From Streptomyces coffeae (lineage in GTDB: Bacteria > Actinomycetota > Actinomycetes > Streptomycetales > Streptomycetaceae): 64,000 nucleotides of DNA. Shown here piece after piece: positions 1 through 8,468 of this stretch (position 1 is its first letter; the number at the start of each line of letters is the position of its first letter). The notes under the pieces were generated by a model that saw only the letters and a program-made list of their open reading frames with translations, made no database searches and was not told the DNA's origin. The stretch spans positions 310,001-374,000 of the forward strand of contig NZ_JAERRF010000005.1 of assembly GCF_016741875.1 (NCBI RefSeq), in the 5' to 3' direction. A program made the translations under genes and the position numbers.

Positions 1-887
1 GCGAGCACCGCCTCCTGGACGGCGGCCGGGGCCCGCCCGTGCACCTGGAGCACCTCGGCCCCGTCGAGGCCGGCCAGCATCCCGGCCACCCGCGCGATCT
101 CCGCGACGCCCGGCAGGAAGCACAGCACATCGCCTTCGCGCTCGCGCAGCGCCCGACGCACCACCGACGCGACATGCTCCAGCAGGGCGGGGTCCACCCG
201 CATCCCGTGCGGCGGGCGTACCGGACGGGCCGGTGGCGCCCATACGACCTCCACGGGGTGGGACACACCGGGGGCCGATACGACGGGCGCGGTGGCCCCG
301 TCACCCCCGCCCTCGCCGCCGTCCCCGAGCAGCCGCGCCCAGCCCTCCGCGTCCGTGGTGGCCGATGCCGCGACCAGCCGCAGCTCCGGGCGGAGCGCCG
401 CCCGGACGTCCAGCAGGAAGGCGGCGGCCGTATCGGCGTCCAGATGGCGTTCATGGCATTCGTCGAGGACGACCGCGTCGACCCCGGCCAGCTCCTGATC
501 GTGTTGCAGCCGTTGCAGCAGTACACCGGTGGTGACCACCTGGACCACGGTTTCGCGGCTCACCTGCCGCTCCCCGCGCACCGTGAAGCCCACCCGTCCG
601 CCGACCCGCTCGCCCAGCAGCCACGCCATCCGCCGTGCCGCGGCGCGGGCAGCGATCCGCCGCGGCTCGGCGACCAGTACCCGCCGCACCGGCTGCCCGT
701 CACCCACCAGACCGGCGAGCACCAGCGGCACCAGGGTGGTCTTACCGGTGCCCGGCGGTGCGCACAGCACCGCCGCACCCCGCTCGTCGAGGGCACGCAG
801 CAGAGCCGGCAGGGCTTCACGTACGGGAAGACGCCCCAGGGCGGCGTCGGCGGCGTCGGCGTCCGCGGTGCCGGAGCGATGGGTCAC
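1..887 (-). CDS. hrpB: ATP-dependent RNA helicase HrpB (partial, N-terminal part)
   Basis: DEAH-box (SF2) helicase; about 295 N-terminal residues are visible and the rest runs off the left edge. Reading the minus strand from a GTG at 887, the Walker A motif PPGTGKTT lies near residue 45, the DECH motif (VLDECHERH) near 140 and a motif III-like ASATTD near 172, in the usual helicase order. The long body and DECH signature fit HrpB rather than an RNA-processing DEAD protein. The GTG start overlaps the stop of the upstream methyltransferase by 4 bases (GTGA), so the two are probably translationally coupled. The family is common in bacteria but its RNA substrate is poorly defined. The C-terminal HrpB-specific domain cannot be checked here. 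Confidence 0.85.
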   Translation of the reverse strand, partial: MTHRSGTADADAADAALGRLPVREALPALLRALDERGAAVLCAPPGTGKTTLVPLVLAGLVGDGQPVRRVLVAEPRRIAARAAARRMAWLLGERVGGRVGFTVRGERQVSRETVVQVVTTGVLLQRLQHDQELAGVDAVVLDECHERHLDADTAAAFLLDVRAALRPELRLVAASATTDAEGWARLLGDGGEGGGDGATAPVVSAPGVSHPVEVVWAPPARPVRPPHGMRVDPALLEHVASVVRRALREREGDVLCFLPGVAEIARVAGMLAGLDGAEVLQVHGRAPAAVQEAVL

Positions 888-1804
888 CGGGCGGCCCGGT
901 CCCGCTCGCAGACGAAGACGGCCGTGCCCGGGATGAGCCCGCCGCGCAGCGGGGACCAGCCGCCCCACTCCTGGTGATTCCAGTCGGGCCATTCCGGTTC
1001 AACGAGATCGATCAGCCGGAAACCGGCGGCCACCACGTCCCGTACCCGGTCACCAAGAGTGCGGTGGTGCTCCACATAGACGGCGCGGCCCTGTTCGTCC
1101 TGTTCCACATAGGGCGTGCGGTCGAAGTAGGAGGCGGCGACCGACAGCCCTTCGGGCCCCGGCTCGTCGGGGAACGCCCAGCGGATCGGATGCGTCACCG
1201 AGAAGATCCAGCGCGCCCCCGGCCGCAGCACCCGGTGGACCTCCCGCATCAGCCGCACCGGATCGGCGACGAACGGCACCGCCCCGTAGGCCGAGCAGGC
1301 CAGGTCGAAGGAGCCGGCACGGAAGGGGAGGGCCGTGGCGTCGGCCTGGACGAGGACCACCGGCTCCCGCCCCGCCGTGCCGCCCCGCGCCCGGTCCTCC
1401 GCGTCGATCCGCCGGGCGTGCCGCAGCTGCTGGTAGGAGAGGTCGAGGGCGACCGGCCGGGCGCCCTGCGCCGCCAGCCAGCGGGCGCACTGCGCGGCGC
1501 CCGCCCCCACCTCCAGGACGTCCAGCCCCTTGAGCCGGTCCGCCGGGCCGAGCAGCCCGGCCTCGGCCTCGTCGAGCCCTTCCGGGCCCCATATGAAGCG
1601 GTCGTCGCCGAGGAAGCCGCCGTGCTCCTCCTGGTACTCGTCCGCGTTGCGGTCCCACCACCCGCGGCTCGCCCGGCTGCTCTCCGTGTCGCCGGCGGTC
1701 CGCCGGGTGGCCGTCGGCTCCGCCGCGTCCGTCTGGTGGGCCCGGTCCGCGGACCCGTCCGCCGCTGTCCCGAGGTGGCCGCTGGGCTCGTGTTCTTGGA
1801 CCAT
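884..1804 (-). CDS. Class I SAM-dependent methyltransferase
   Basis: A Rossmann-fold methyltransferase of about 306 residues. The SAM-binding motif I (VLEVGAGAAQ) is near residue 95, an acidic motif II follows (ALDLS), then VLVQADATALPF and the post-motif FDLACSAYGAVPFV typical of Methyltransf_11/25 enzymes. The first 45 residues are low-complexity and precede the helical segment WWDRNADEYQEEHGGFLG. I chose the ATG at 1804; an upstream in-frame ATG at 1930 would extend the protein through the rpsA promoter and is unlikely. The substrate is not apparent. The stop codon overlaps the start of hrpB. Confidence 0.8.
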   Translation of the reverse strand: MVQEHEPSGHLGTAADGSADRAHQTDAAEPTATRRTAGDTESSRASRGWWDRNADEYQEEHGGFLGDDRFIWGPEGLDEAEAGLLGPADRLKGLDVLEVGAGAAQCARWLAAQGARPVALDLSYQQLRHARRIDAEDRARGGTAGREPVVLVQADATALPFRAGSFDLACSAYGAVPFVADPVRLMREVHRVLRPGARWIFSVTHPIRWAFPDEPGPEGLSVAASYFDRTPYVEQDEQGRAVYVEHHRTLGDRVRDVVAAGFRLIDLVEPEWPDWNHQEWGGWSPLRGGLIPGTAVFVCERDRAAR

Positions 1805-2157
1805 CGCGCGCGTCGTCGTACTCTCTGTATCGACCTGTGGCTGCGGGGCACGGTGGTGACCGCGTCGCAGTACGGACCATGCAAATTGCCGGGTTGGGGG
1901 CGATAAGCCCCGCGTGTGCTCTTCGTGCATTGACCATGCCCGGCTGCCCCCGTATGCTACAAGTTGCGCTGCGGGCTTGCGCGCCTCGGACGGAGCAGGC
2001 CGCGCTCGTATCTGTTGTATGTCCCCTCGGTTGTCGAGGCGCTTTTCGAAATCCTCGGAAAGGTCGCCTCCAAGGCTGTCCGGCTTCGGCAGTGCGATAA
2101 GGGTCCCCGGCGTAGCAGTACCTACGACTCAATGTCCGTACCGGAGCCCATTCCCAC
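1805..2157. other. Intergenic region between the methyltransferase and rpsA
   Basis: A 353-base region between divergent genes. It holds a good plus-strand promoter (1930-1958) and an rpsA leader of about 190 bases. No convincing small ORF or RNA gene is seen. The leader has a short hairpin around 2025-2039 (CCTCGG/CGAGG arms) and is somewhat less GC-rich than the flanking genes. Confidence 0.6.
1930..1958 (+). promoter_or_regulatory. Probable rpsA promoter (vegetative sigma type)
   Basis: TTGACC (1930-1935) and TATGCT (1953-1958) are separated by exactly 17 bases, close to the HrdB consensus. Transcription would start near 1965 and give a leader of about 190 bases before the rpsA ATG. A strong vegetative promoter is expected for a ribosomal protein gene. 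Confidence 0.65.
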
Positions 2158-3660
2158 ATGACGAGCAGCACCGAGGCAACCCGCACCACTCCGCAGGTGG
2201 CGGTCAACGACATCGGTTCCGAGGAAGCCTTCCTCGCCGCGATCGACGAGACGATCAAGTACTTCAACGACGGCGACATCGTCGACGGCGTCATCGTGAA
2301 GGTCGACCGGGACGAGGTCCTGCTCGACATTGGTTACAAGACCGAAGGCGTCATCCCTTCCCGCGAGCTCTCGATCAAGCACGACGTCGACCCCAATGAG
2401 GTCGTAGCCGTCGGCGACGAGATCGAGGCCCTTGTTCTCCAGAAGGAGGACAAGGAAGGTCGCCTGATCCTCTCGAAGAAGCGCGCCCAGTACGAGCGTG
2501 CCTGGGGCACCATCGAGAAGATCAAGGAAGAGGACGGGATCGTCACCGGTACCGTCATCGAGGTCGTCAAGGGTGGTCTCATCCTCGACATCGGCCTCCG
2601 TGGCTTCCTCCCCGCCTCCCTGGTGGAGATGCGCCGCGTTCGCGACCTCCAGCCCTACGTGGGCAAGGAGCTCGAGGCCAAGATCATCGAGCTGGACAAG
2701 AACCGCAACAACGTGGTCCTGTCCCGCCGTGCCTGGCTGGAGCAGACCCAGAGCGAGGTCCGCCAGACCTTCCTCACCACCCTCCAGAAGGGTCAGGTGC
2801 GCTCCGGCGTCGTCTCCTCCATCGTCAACTTCGGTGCCTTCGTGGACCTGGGTGGCGTCGACGGTCTGGTCCACGTCTCCGAGCTGTCCTGGAAGCACAT
2901 CGACCACCCGTCCGAGGTTGTCGAGGTCGGCCAGGAGGTCACGGTCGAGGTCCTGGACGTCGACATGGACCGCGAGCGCGTCTCCCTGTCGCTCAAGGCG
3001 ACCCAGGAAGACCCGTGGCAGCAGTTCGCCCGGACCCACCAGATCGGTCAGGTCGTCCCGGGTAAGGTCACCAAGCTCGTTCCGTTCGGTGCGTTCGTCC
3101 GCGTGGACGAGGGCATCGAGGGCCTGGTCCACATCTCCGAGCTGGCCGAGCGCCACGTGGAGATCCCGGAGCAGGTCGTCCAGGTCAACGACGAGATCTT
3201 CGTCAAGGTCATCGACATCGACCTCGAGCGCCGTCGCATCAGCCTCTCGCTGAAGCAGGCCAACGAGGCCTTCGGTGCCGACCCGTCCGTGGTCGAGTTC
3301 GACCCGACCCTGTACGGCATGGCCGCGTCCTACGACGACCAGGGCAACTACATCTACCCCGAGGGCTTCGACCCCGAGACCAACGACTGGCTCGAGGGCT
3401 TCGAGACCCAGCGCGAGGCGTGGGAGACCCAGTACGCCGAGGCGCAGCAGCGCTTCGAGCAGCACCAGGCGCAGGTCATCAAGTCCCGCGAGGCCGACGA
3501 GCAGGCTGCCGCCGAGGCCGGCGCCGCCGCTCCGGCGCAGGGCGGGCAGGCCTCCGGTGGCGGTTCGTACTCCTCGGAGTCGACCGACAACTCCGGCGCC
3601 CTCGCCTCGGACGAGGCCCTGGCCGCGCTCCGCGAGAAGCTGGCCGGCGGCCAGAGCTGA
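2158..3660 (+). CDS. rpsA: 30S ribosomal protein S1
   Basis: A 500-residue ribosomal protein S1 that recruits mRNA to the 30S subunit. Four S1 (OB-fold) repeats are visible at about residues 36-105, 122-190, 207-277 and 294-364; the last two carry the best-conserved RNA-binding pattern (NFGAFVDLGGVDGLVHVSELSW and PFGAFVRVDEGIEGLVHISE). The actinobacterial form has four repeats rather than the six of Escherichia coli, followed by an acidic, Ala/Gln-rich tail. The ATG start at 2158 is followed by the expected MTSSTEA N-terminus. Codon usage is strongly biased to C-ending codons, as in highly expressed genes. A strong hairpin terminator follows 72 bases downstream. Confidence 0.97.
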   Translation: MTSSTEATRTTPQVAVNDIGSEEAFLAAIDETIKYFNDGDIVDGVIVKVDRDEVLLDIGYKTEGVIPSRELSIKHDVDPNEVVAVGDEIEALVLQKEDKEGRLILSKKRAQYERAWGTIEKIKEEDGIVTGTVIEVVKGGLILDIGLRGFLPASLVEMRRVRDLQPYVGKELEAKIIELDKNRNNVVLSRRAWLEQTQSEVRQTFLTTLQKGQVRSGVVSSIVNFGAFVDLGGVDGLVHVSELSWKHIDHPSEVVEVGQEVTVEVLDVDMDRERVSLSLKATQEDPWQQFARTHQIGQVVPGKVTKLVPFGAFVRVDEGIEGLVHISELAERHVEIPEQVVQVNDEIFVKVIDIDLERRRISLSLKQANEAFGADPSVVEFDPTLYGMAASYDDQGNYIYPEGFDPETNDWLEGFETQREAWETQYAEAQQRFEQHQAQVIKSREADEQAAAEAGAAAPAQGGQASGGGSYSSESTDNSGALASDEALAALREKLAGGQS

Positions 3661-3732
3661 CCATCGGCTGAGGCGGTCGGCGGCGGACACGCCACCGACC
3701 GCACCGGCTGACGGCTCGATCGCCTGATCGTC

Positions 3733-3770
3733 GCGTAAGGCCCGTTCCCCCTGGGGAGCGGGCCTTACGC
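3733..3770 (+). terminator. Hairpin terminator after rpsA
   Basis: An 18-base arm GCGTAAGGCCCGTTCCCC (3733-3750) pairs with 3753-3770 with one G-U wobble and almost no loop. There is no U-tract, as is usual in Streptomyces. Confidence 0.8.
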
Positions 3771-3832
3771 ATGCCCGGGGCCTTACGCGCGCCCAGGGGC
3801 TCTACGCATGCCCGGGGGCCTTGCGTGCGCCC
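3769..3832. repeat. Two imperfect direct repeats between rpsA and the beta-helix gene
   Basis: A 26-27 base unit beginning GCATGCCCGGGG and ending CGCGCCC or GTGCGCCC occurs at 3769-3794 and 3806-3832. The second copy ends 6 bases short of the stop codon of the shortened beta-helix gene, so the repeats sit where that gene has lost its 3' end. Confidence 0.6.
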
Positions 3833-3838
3833 GCGGGC

Positions 3839-4330
3839 TCACACACCCCCCGGGCCGTCCGCTCGCGAGTGGGGCCGGACGCCCACCGAGACCGCGACCG
3901 AACCCGACACCGAGTCGACGGTGACGCTCTCCGCGCTGTCGATCTTGATGCCCTCCCGCCCGCCGCTGACCGTGATCCCCTTGACCGTCCAGTACGAGGC
4001 CCCGTTCAGATACAGCCCATAGCCGCGGCGCGCGGCGAGAACGGCCCTGGAGGAGCCGGTGAGGGTGATCCGTGAGCCGGAGGTGCCGGACGCGGTGATC
4101 TCGAAGCTGCCGCGATAGGTCCCGTCGGCGAGCCGGATCGTATCGCCGGGACGGGCACCGGCCAGGGCGGTCCTGAGCCCGTGCGCATCGGAGACCGGAA
4201 TCGCGGCGGCCGTGACCGCGGCGGCCTCCCGCGGGATCGAGCCCGCCCCGACGAGTCCACCGGTGGCGATCACGGCGGCGGCGCAGGCGCCGGCCAGGGT
4301 GCGTAACCGGGAGGGGCCGTGTGGCTGCAT
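3839..4330 (-). CDS. Right-handed parallel beta-helix (pectate-lyase-like) secreted protein, apparently C-terminally truncated
   Basis: A 163-residue product. An N-terminal signal peptide (LAGACAAAVIATGGLVGAG, with an A-x-A type site around residue 34) is followed by the start of a beta-helix: residues 43-70 match the usual entry GDTIRLADGTYRG, and later coils read SGSRITLTGSS and GIKIDSAESVTVDSVSG. Members of this family normally continue for several more coils, but here the frame drifts into VSVGVRPHSRADGPGGV and stops. I infer a 3' truncation or frameshift; whether the product folds is doubtful. The ATG at 4330 has a good GGAAGG ribosome site; an ORF extending upstream to 4633 lacks one. 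Confidence 0.6.
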   Translation of the reverse strand: MQPHGPSRLRTLAGACAAAVIATGGLVGAGSIPREAAAVTAAAIPVSDAHGLRTALAGARPGDTIRLADGTYRGSFEITASGTSGSRITLTGSSRAVLAARRGYGLYLNGASYWTVKGITVSGGREGIKIDSAESVTVDSVSGSVAVSVGVRPHSRADGPGGV

Positions 4331-4650
4331 ACGAGGGCTGCCTTCCTGCCGTGGCCAGGGGACGCGCACTGACGTGGTCCGGGGGATCCGGGATTCTCGA
4401 GGACCTGATGTACCGGAGAGGTACATTTCAGGCTCTGATAAGTGAACATTGGACGACATAGGGAACCGCTGACGGCTCGCGAAGATAGGGTCCGCGTACC
4501 GGGGCGTCAACCCTGCCTGGCATGTACGCGACCTGAATCGGCCGGGCGGACACAACGGCGGTGGCCGCGCAAGAAGTTCGGGACCGGTCGGGAATGTCCC
4601 CGCCCCCGTTCGGTGTTCTTGGATGTGGAACACGAGGAGGAGCGGTCACG
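4331..4650. other. Divergent intergenic region (beta-helix gene / PAC2 gene)
   Basis: 320 bases between divergent genes. The visible structure is the inverted repeat at 4408-4426, listed separately. A GAGGAGG ribosome site at 4634-4640 serves the PAC2 gene. No RNA gene or convincing small ORF is seen. Confidence 0.55.
4408..4426. promoter_or_regulatory. Inverted repeat, candidate operator
   Basis: Perfect 7-base arms ATGTACC and GGTACAT flank a GGAGA spacer, 78 bases upstream of the beta-helix start. It sits in a locally AT-richer patch and could be an operator for either divergent gene. No regulator gene is adjacent. Confidence 0.4.
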
Positions 4651-5595
4651 GTGCTAGATCCGCAGGATTTGTACGCATGGGAGTCGAGCGGGCTCGCGGA
4701 AGTCGACGCGATTGCCTCCCGGGACTCGGCCGGGCTGGTGCTGCTCTACCACTTCGACGGCTACATCGACGCCGGGGAGACCGGTGACCAGATCGTCCAG
4801 CGGCTGCTGGACGGACTGCCGCACCAGGTCGTCGCCCGCTTCGACCACGACCGGCTGGTCGACTACCGGGCCCGGCGCCCCCTGTTGACCTTCCAGCGCG
4901 ACCGCTGGACCGACTACGAGACCCCGGTCATCGAGCTCCATCTGGTGCGCGACGCAACCGCGGCGCCCTTCCTGCTGCTCACCGGCCCCGAGCCGGATGT
5001 GGAGTGGGAGCGGTTCGCGGCGGCCGTGCGGCAGCTGGTGGAGCGGCTCGGGGTGCGCCTCGCGGTGAACTTCCACGGCATCCCCATGGGCGTGCCGCAC
5101 ACCCGCCCGGTCGGGATCACCCCGCACGGCAACCGCACCGATCTGACGCCCGGCCACCGCGGGGTCTTCGACGAGGCCCAGGTGCCCGGGAGCGCCGCCG
5201 CGCTCATCGAGTACCGGCTCGTCCAGGCGGGCCATGACGTGCTCGGCGTCGCCGCGCACGTCCCGCACTACCTGGCCCGCTCCGCCTATCCGGACGCGGC
5301 GCTCACCGCGCTGGAGACGGTCACCGCGGCCACCGGTCTGGTGCTGCCGGGCGCCGCCCACACGCTGCGCACCGAGGCGCTGAAGGCGCAGGAGGAGATC
5401 GAGCGGCAGATCTCGGAGGGTGATGAGGAACTGGTCGCGCTGGTACGGGGGCTTGAGCACCAGTACGACGCGGTGGCCGGGGCCGAGACCCGCGGCAATC
5501 TGGTCGCCGAACCGGCCGAGCTGCCCTCGGCGGACGAACTGGGCGCCGAGTTCGAGCGCTTCCTCGCCGAGCGGGAGGGTGAGGGCGGTGGCTGA
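4651..5595 (+). CDS. PAC2 family protein (proteasome assembly chaperone-like)
   Basis: A 314-residue soluble protein of the PAC2 family, which is conserved in proteasome-bearing actinobacteria. Family features visible are [13 protein letters not shown] near residue 31, the buried hydrophobic segment [17 protein letters not shown] near 107, and [15 protein letters not shown] near 141. By homology it resembles proteasome assembly chaperone 2, but a bacterial role is not established. The GTG at 4651 follows a GAGGAGG site (4634-4640) and gives the family's typical [11 protein letters not shown] start. It is followed 24 bases later by coaE in the same direction. Confidence 0.85.
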   Translation: MLDPQDLYAWESSGLAEVDAIASRDSAGLVLLYHFDGYIDAGETGDQIVQRLLDGLPHQVVARFDHDRLVDYRARRPLLTFQRDRWTDYETPVIELHLVRDATAAPFLLLTGPEPDVEWERFAAAVRQLVERLGVRLAVNFHGIPMGVPHTRPVGITPHGNRTDLTPGHRGVFDEAQVPGSAAALIEYRLVQAGHDVLGVAAHVPHYLARSAYPDAALTALETVTAATGLVLPGAAHTLRTEALKAQEEIERQISEGDEELVALVRGLEHQYDAVAGAETRGNLVAEPAELPSADELGAEFERFLAEREGEGGG

Positions 5596-5619
5596 CCGGG
5601 GCCCGTATAGCGTGGCCCC

Positions 5620-6222
5620 ATGCTGAAGCTGGGGCTCACGGGCGGAATCGGCGCGGGCAAGAGTGAAGTGTCACGCATCCTCTCCTCGTACGGAGCGGTG
5701 CTGATCGACTCGGACCGGATCGCTCGTGAAGTGGTGGAGCCGGGTACGCCCGGACTCGCTGCGGTCGTCGAGGAGTTCGGGCCCGAGGTGCTCACCTCCG
5801 ACGGCACCCTGGACCGGCCCGGACTGGGCGCGATCGTCTTCGGTGACCCCGAGCGGCTGCGCGCCCTGAACGCGATCGTGCACCCGCTGGTCCGCGACCG
5901 CTCCGCCGAGCTCGAGGCGGCCGCCGGATCCGACGCCGTAGTGGTCCATGACGTCCCGCTCCTCACCGAGAACGGCCTGGCGCCCCTCTACGACGTCGTG
6001 GTGGTCGTGGACGCCTCGCCCGAGACCCAGCTCGACCGGCTGGTCCGGCTGCGCGGTATGGCCGAGGACGAGGCACGGGCCCGGATGGCGGCGCAGGCGA
6101 CCCGGGCCGAGCGGCTGGCCGTCGCCGATGTGGTCATCGACAACGACGGTCCGCTGGAGGCCCTGGAGCCGCAGGTCCGTACGGTCTGGACGGAGCTGGT
6201 GGAGCGGGCGGCCGGGAGCTGA
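5620..6222 (+). CDS. coaE: Dephospho-CoA kinase
   Basis: Catalyses the last step of coenzyme A synthesis, ATP-dependent 3'-phosphorylation of dephospho-CoA. The 200-residue length is standard. The Walker A motif GGIGAGKS is at residues 9-16, [13 protein letters not shown] (the substrate-binding DADxxxRxxxxPG equivalent) near 31, the conserved HPLVR near 88, [13 protein letters not shown] near 107 and the lid segment [11 protein letters not shown] near 133. The ATG at 5620 starts [15 protein letters not shown] directly. Cytoplasmic. Confidence 0.95.
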   Translation: MLKLGLTGGIGAGKSEVSRILSSYGAVLIDSDRIAREVVEPGTPGLAAVVEEFGPEVLTSDGTLDRPGLGAIVFGDPERLRALNAIVHPLVRDRSAELEAAAGSDAVVVHDVPLLTENGLAPLYDVVVVVDASPETQLDRLVRLRGMAEDEARARMAAQATRAERLAVADVVIDNDGPLEALEPQVRTVWTELVERAAGS

Positions 6223-6347
6223 CCGGGTCTGGCGGGGCGCCGGACGGGGAATGAGGTGGACGGGGCCGTTGTTGTGCTGCCCGTACCGACTACCGTCGCC
6301 GTTCCGCCGCCGCCGATCCGTTGTCCGTGCCCGGGAAGGAAACAGCC

Positions 6348-6734
6348 GTGCCCCAGCCCACGCCCGAGACCCATGTCATCGACTTCCGCGCCGCGGAGCA
6401 ACTGCTCGCCGCCCGCGACCCGCGCGGCGCCGTCAAGCTGCTCGACTCGGTGATCAACGCCCATCCGGAGAACACCGCGGCCCGGCTGCTGCGGGCACGT
6501 GCCTTCTTCGGCGCGGCCCAGTTGCGCTCGGCGGAGCTGGAGTTCCAGTTGGTGCTGGAGCGTGAGCCGGACAACGCCTTCGCCCACTTCGCGCTGGGCC
6601 GCACCCTGGAGCGGGCCAACCGGCCGGAGGAGGCCACCCGTCACTTCCGCCTCGCGGCGGCGCTCGACCCGCGCCCGGACTTCGTCGAGGCGGCGCGGTT
6701 CGGCGAGCGGGGGGAGCGGAACGCGGGGGAGTAG
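6348..6734 (+). CDS. Tetratricopeptide repeat protein
   Basis: A 128-residue protein made almost wholly of TPR helices: one repeat around ARDPRGAVKLLDSVINAHPEN, a second around LRSAELEFQLVLEREPDNAFAHF and a third around ANRPEEATRHFRLAAALDP. There is no signal peptide or catalytic domain, so it is probably a small protein-protein interaction scaffold. The GTG at 6348 is preferred because GGGAAGGA lies at 6333-6340; an in-frame TTG at 6321 lacks a good site. It converges on the DUF6343 gene across 63 bases containing GGGACGGGGACA direct repeats. Confidence 0.8.
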   Translation: MPQPTPETHVIDFRAAEQLLAARDPRGAVKLLDSVINAHPENTAARLLRARAFFGAAQLRSAELEFQLVLEREPDNAFAHFALGRTLERANRPEEATRHFRLAAALDPRPDFVEAARFGERGERNAGE

Positions 6735-6797
6735 CTGCCCAGGGACGGGGACAGGGACGGGGACGCGGACGAGGGCGGGACAGGGGAGGCCGGGGGC

Positions 6798-7124
6798 TCA
6801 CCCTCGGCGACCCCGCACATCCCGTCCGTGGTCCCCGGCCATCCACCGGCCGCGCCCCCTGACCGGTGCGTACGGCGGTACGTCCCGTCCGGGCTGGTAG
6901 TGCGGCCCCTGCCGGATGTGCCGGATGACCAGGGCGAGATCGGTGAGGGTGAGGGCGGTGAGCACCGCGCAGGCCGCCGCCCAGCCGGGCCGTCCCGCGA
7001 CCGAGAAGGCCACGGTGCCGCCGAGCGTCCAGAGCAGCCCCCATGCGGCGAGCCAGAACCGCAGCCGCAGCGGGCTGCGCGCGTGCAGGGGCTCATCGCC
7101 CGTCCGGATGAAGCGCATCGACAT
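6798..7124 (-). CDS. DUF6343 family small membrane protein
   Basis: A 108-residue protein with two hydrophobic helices (LRFWLAAWGLLWTLGGTVAF and WAAACAVLTALTLTDLALVI), followed by the family's RHIRQGPHYQPGRDVPPY signature and a basic C-terminus. The chosen ATG at 7124 (MSMRFIRTGDEPL) has GGGAGG upstream; longer in-frame extensions overlap the divergent ADP-ribosylglycohydrolase start and look unreal. Function unknown; the family is restricted to actinomycetes as far as I know. Confidence 0.75.
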   Translation of the reverse strand: MSMRFIRTGDEPLHARSPLRLRFWLAAWGLLWTLGGTVAFSVAGRPGWAAACAVLTALTLTDLALVIRHIRQGPHYQPGRDVPPYAPVRGRGRWMAGDHGRDVRGRRG

Positions 7125-7231
7125 GGCCCTGCACCTCCCACGTTCTCCCTCTTCGAATCTAACGCCGTCCGGTCGGCCGCGGAGACCTGCGATCATGCCC
7201 TGAGCAGACCGCATCGGAAGAGGAGCCGCCA

Positions 7232-8440
7232 GTGATCCGCCAGTCATGGGACGAATCGGCCGCCCTGCGAGCCCGGATCCGCGGCTGTCTGCTGGGCGGC
7301 GCGATCGGCGATGCCCTGGGCAATCCGGTCGAGTTCCGCTCCCTGCGGGCGATCCGCGACACCCACGGGGACGCGGGGGTCACCACCCTCCTCCCGGACG
7401 GAAGCGGCGCCGTGGGCCGGGTCACCGACGACACCCAGATGACCCTGTTCACCGCCGAGGGCCTGATACGGGCGCACGCCAGGGCCATGTCCAAGGGCAT
7501 CGGCGGCGCCGAGACCGCCCTCGTCCGCAACGCCTATCTGCGCTGGCTCGACACCCAGAACCACCCCGCGCCGCCGCCCGCCCCGGATGCGTACGACCCG
7601 GTCCGCTCCGGCTGGCTGCGCCACCAGCCCTGGCTGTACGCCCGCCGCGCCCCCGGCAACGCCTGTCTCTCCGGGCTGGCGGAGGAGCACATCCCCTCCC
7701 CGCACGATCCGCTCGACGGCCGCCCCGGACCGGTGAACTCCGGTTCCAAGGGCTGTGGCACCGTCATGCGCTCGGCCCCCTTCGGCATGGTCGGCCTGGA
7801 CCCCCGTGGCTCCTTCGAACTCGCCGCCCGCTGTGCCCAGATCACCCACGGCCACCCCACGGGCTACTACGCCGCGGGCGCCCTGGCCGCGATGGTCGCG
7901 TGCCTGCTCGAGGGCGAATCCCTGGAGGGAGCCGCCCTGCGCACCCTGGAAGTCCTGGCCCGCTATCCGGGCCACGAGGAGACCACCACCGCGCTGCGCG
8001 CCGCGATCGACCTGGCGGCCGAGGGCGATCCGGCCCCGGAGAAGACCGAATCGCTGGGCGGTGGCTGGATCGCCGAGGAGGCGCTCGCCATCGGGGTGTA
8101 CTGCGCCCTGGCCCGGACCCCGGACCAGCAGATCTCCTATGGCCCCGGCGGCCTGATCAGCTATGACCCGATGCCGCCGCGCACCCCGCTCCAGGCCGCG
8201 CTGCTGCTGTCGGTGAACCACTCCGGTGACAGCGACTCGACCGGCTCCATCTGCGGCAATCTCCTCGGCGCCCAGCACGGCGACCACCGCCTTCCGCCGT
8301 CCTGGCTGGCCCGGATCGAGGGCCGCGGTGTGATCGCCGAACTCGCCGACGACATGGCCTTCGAGTTCCACCGCTCGGTCGAGCTCTACGAGCCCTACGA
8401 GGACCTGGTCTTCCCCCGGGACCGCTACCCCGTCGGCTGA
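7232..8440 (+). CDS. ADP-ribosylglycohydrolase (DraG/ARH family)
   Basis: A 402-residue hydrolase predicted to remove ADP-ribose from modified proteins or metabolites using a di-magnesium centre. The family metal-binding motifs are intact: GGAIGDALGNPVEFRS near residue 19, TDDTQMTLFTAEG near 66 and the C-terminal NHSGDSDSTGSICGNLLGA near 330, which supplies the second Asp set. SKGCGTVMRSAPFG near 171 matches the substrate loop. The GTG at 7232 has a GGAAGAGGAG site upstream. The substrate cannot be told from sequence; no partner ADP-ribosyltransferase is nearby. Confidence 0.9.
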   Translation: MIRQSWDESAALRARIRGCLLGGAIGDALGNPVEFRSLRAIRDTHGDAGVTTLLPDGSGAVGRVTDDTQMTLFTAEGLIRAHARAMSKGIGGAETALVRNAYLRWLDTQNHPAPPPAPDAYDPVRSGWLRHQPWLYARRAPGNACLSGLAEEHIPSPHDPLDGRPGPVNSGSKGCGTVMRSAPFGMVGLDPRGSFELAARCAQITHGHPTGYYAAGALAAMVACLLEGESLEGAALRTLEVLARYPGHEETTTALRAAIDLAAEGDPAPEKTESLGGGWIAEEALAIGVYCALARTPDQQISYGPGGLISYDPMPPRTPLQAALLLSVNHSGDSDSTGSICGNLLGAQHGDHRLPPSWLARIEGRGVIAELADDMAFEFHRSVELYEPYEDLVFPRDRYPVG

Positions 8441-8468
8441 GCCGGGTCCGTCGGTGGGCGGCGTTCGG

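Noticed and set aside
39..977. Plus-strand frame at the left edge (His/Pro/Arg-rich)
   Set aside because: Shadow of hrpB, whose helicase motifs are clear on the minus strand.
2122..3690. Long antisense open frame (about 520 residues) opposite rpsA
   Set aside because: It is a GC-bias shadow: composition is Leu/Val/Asp-rich without domains, and rpsA on the other strand is certain.
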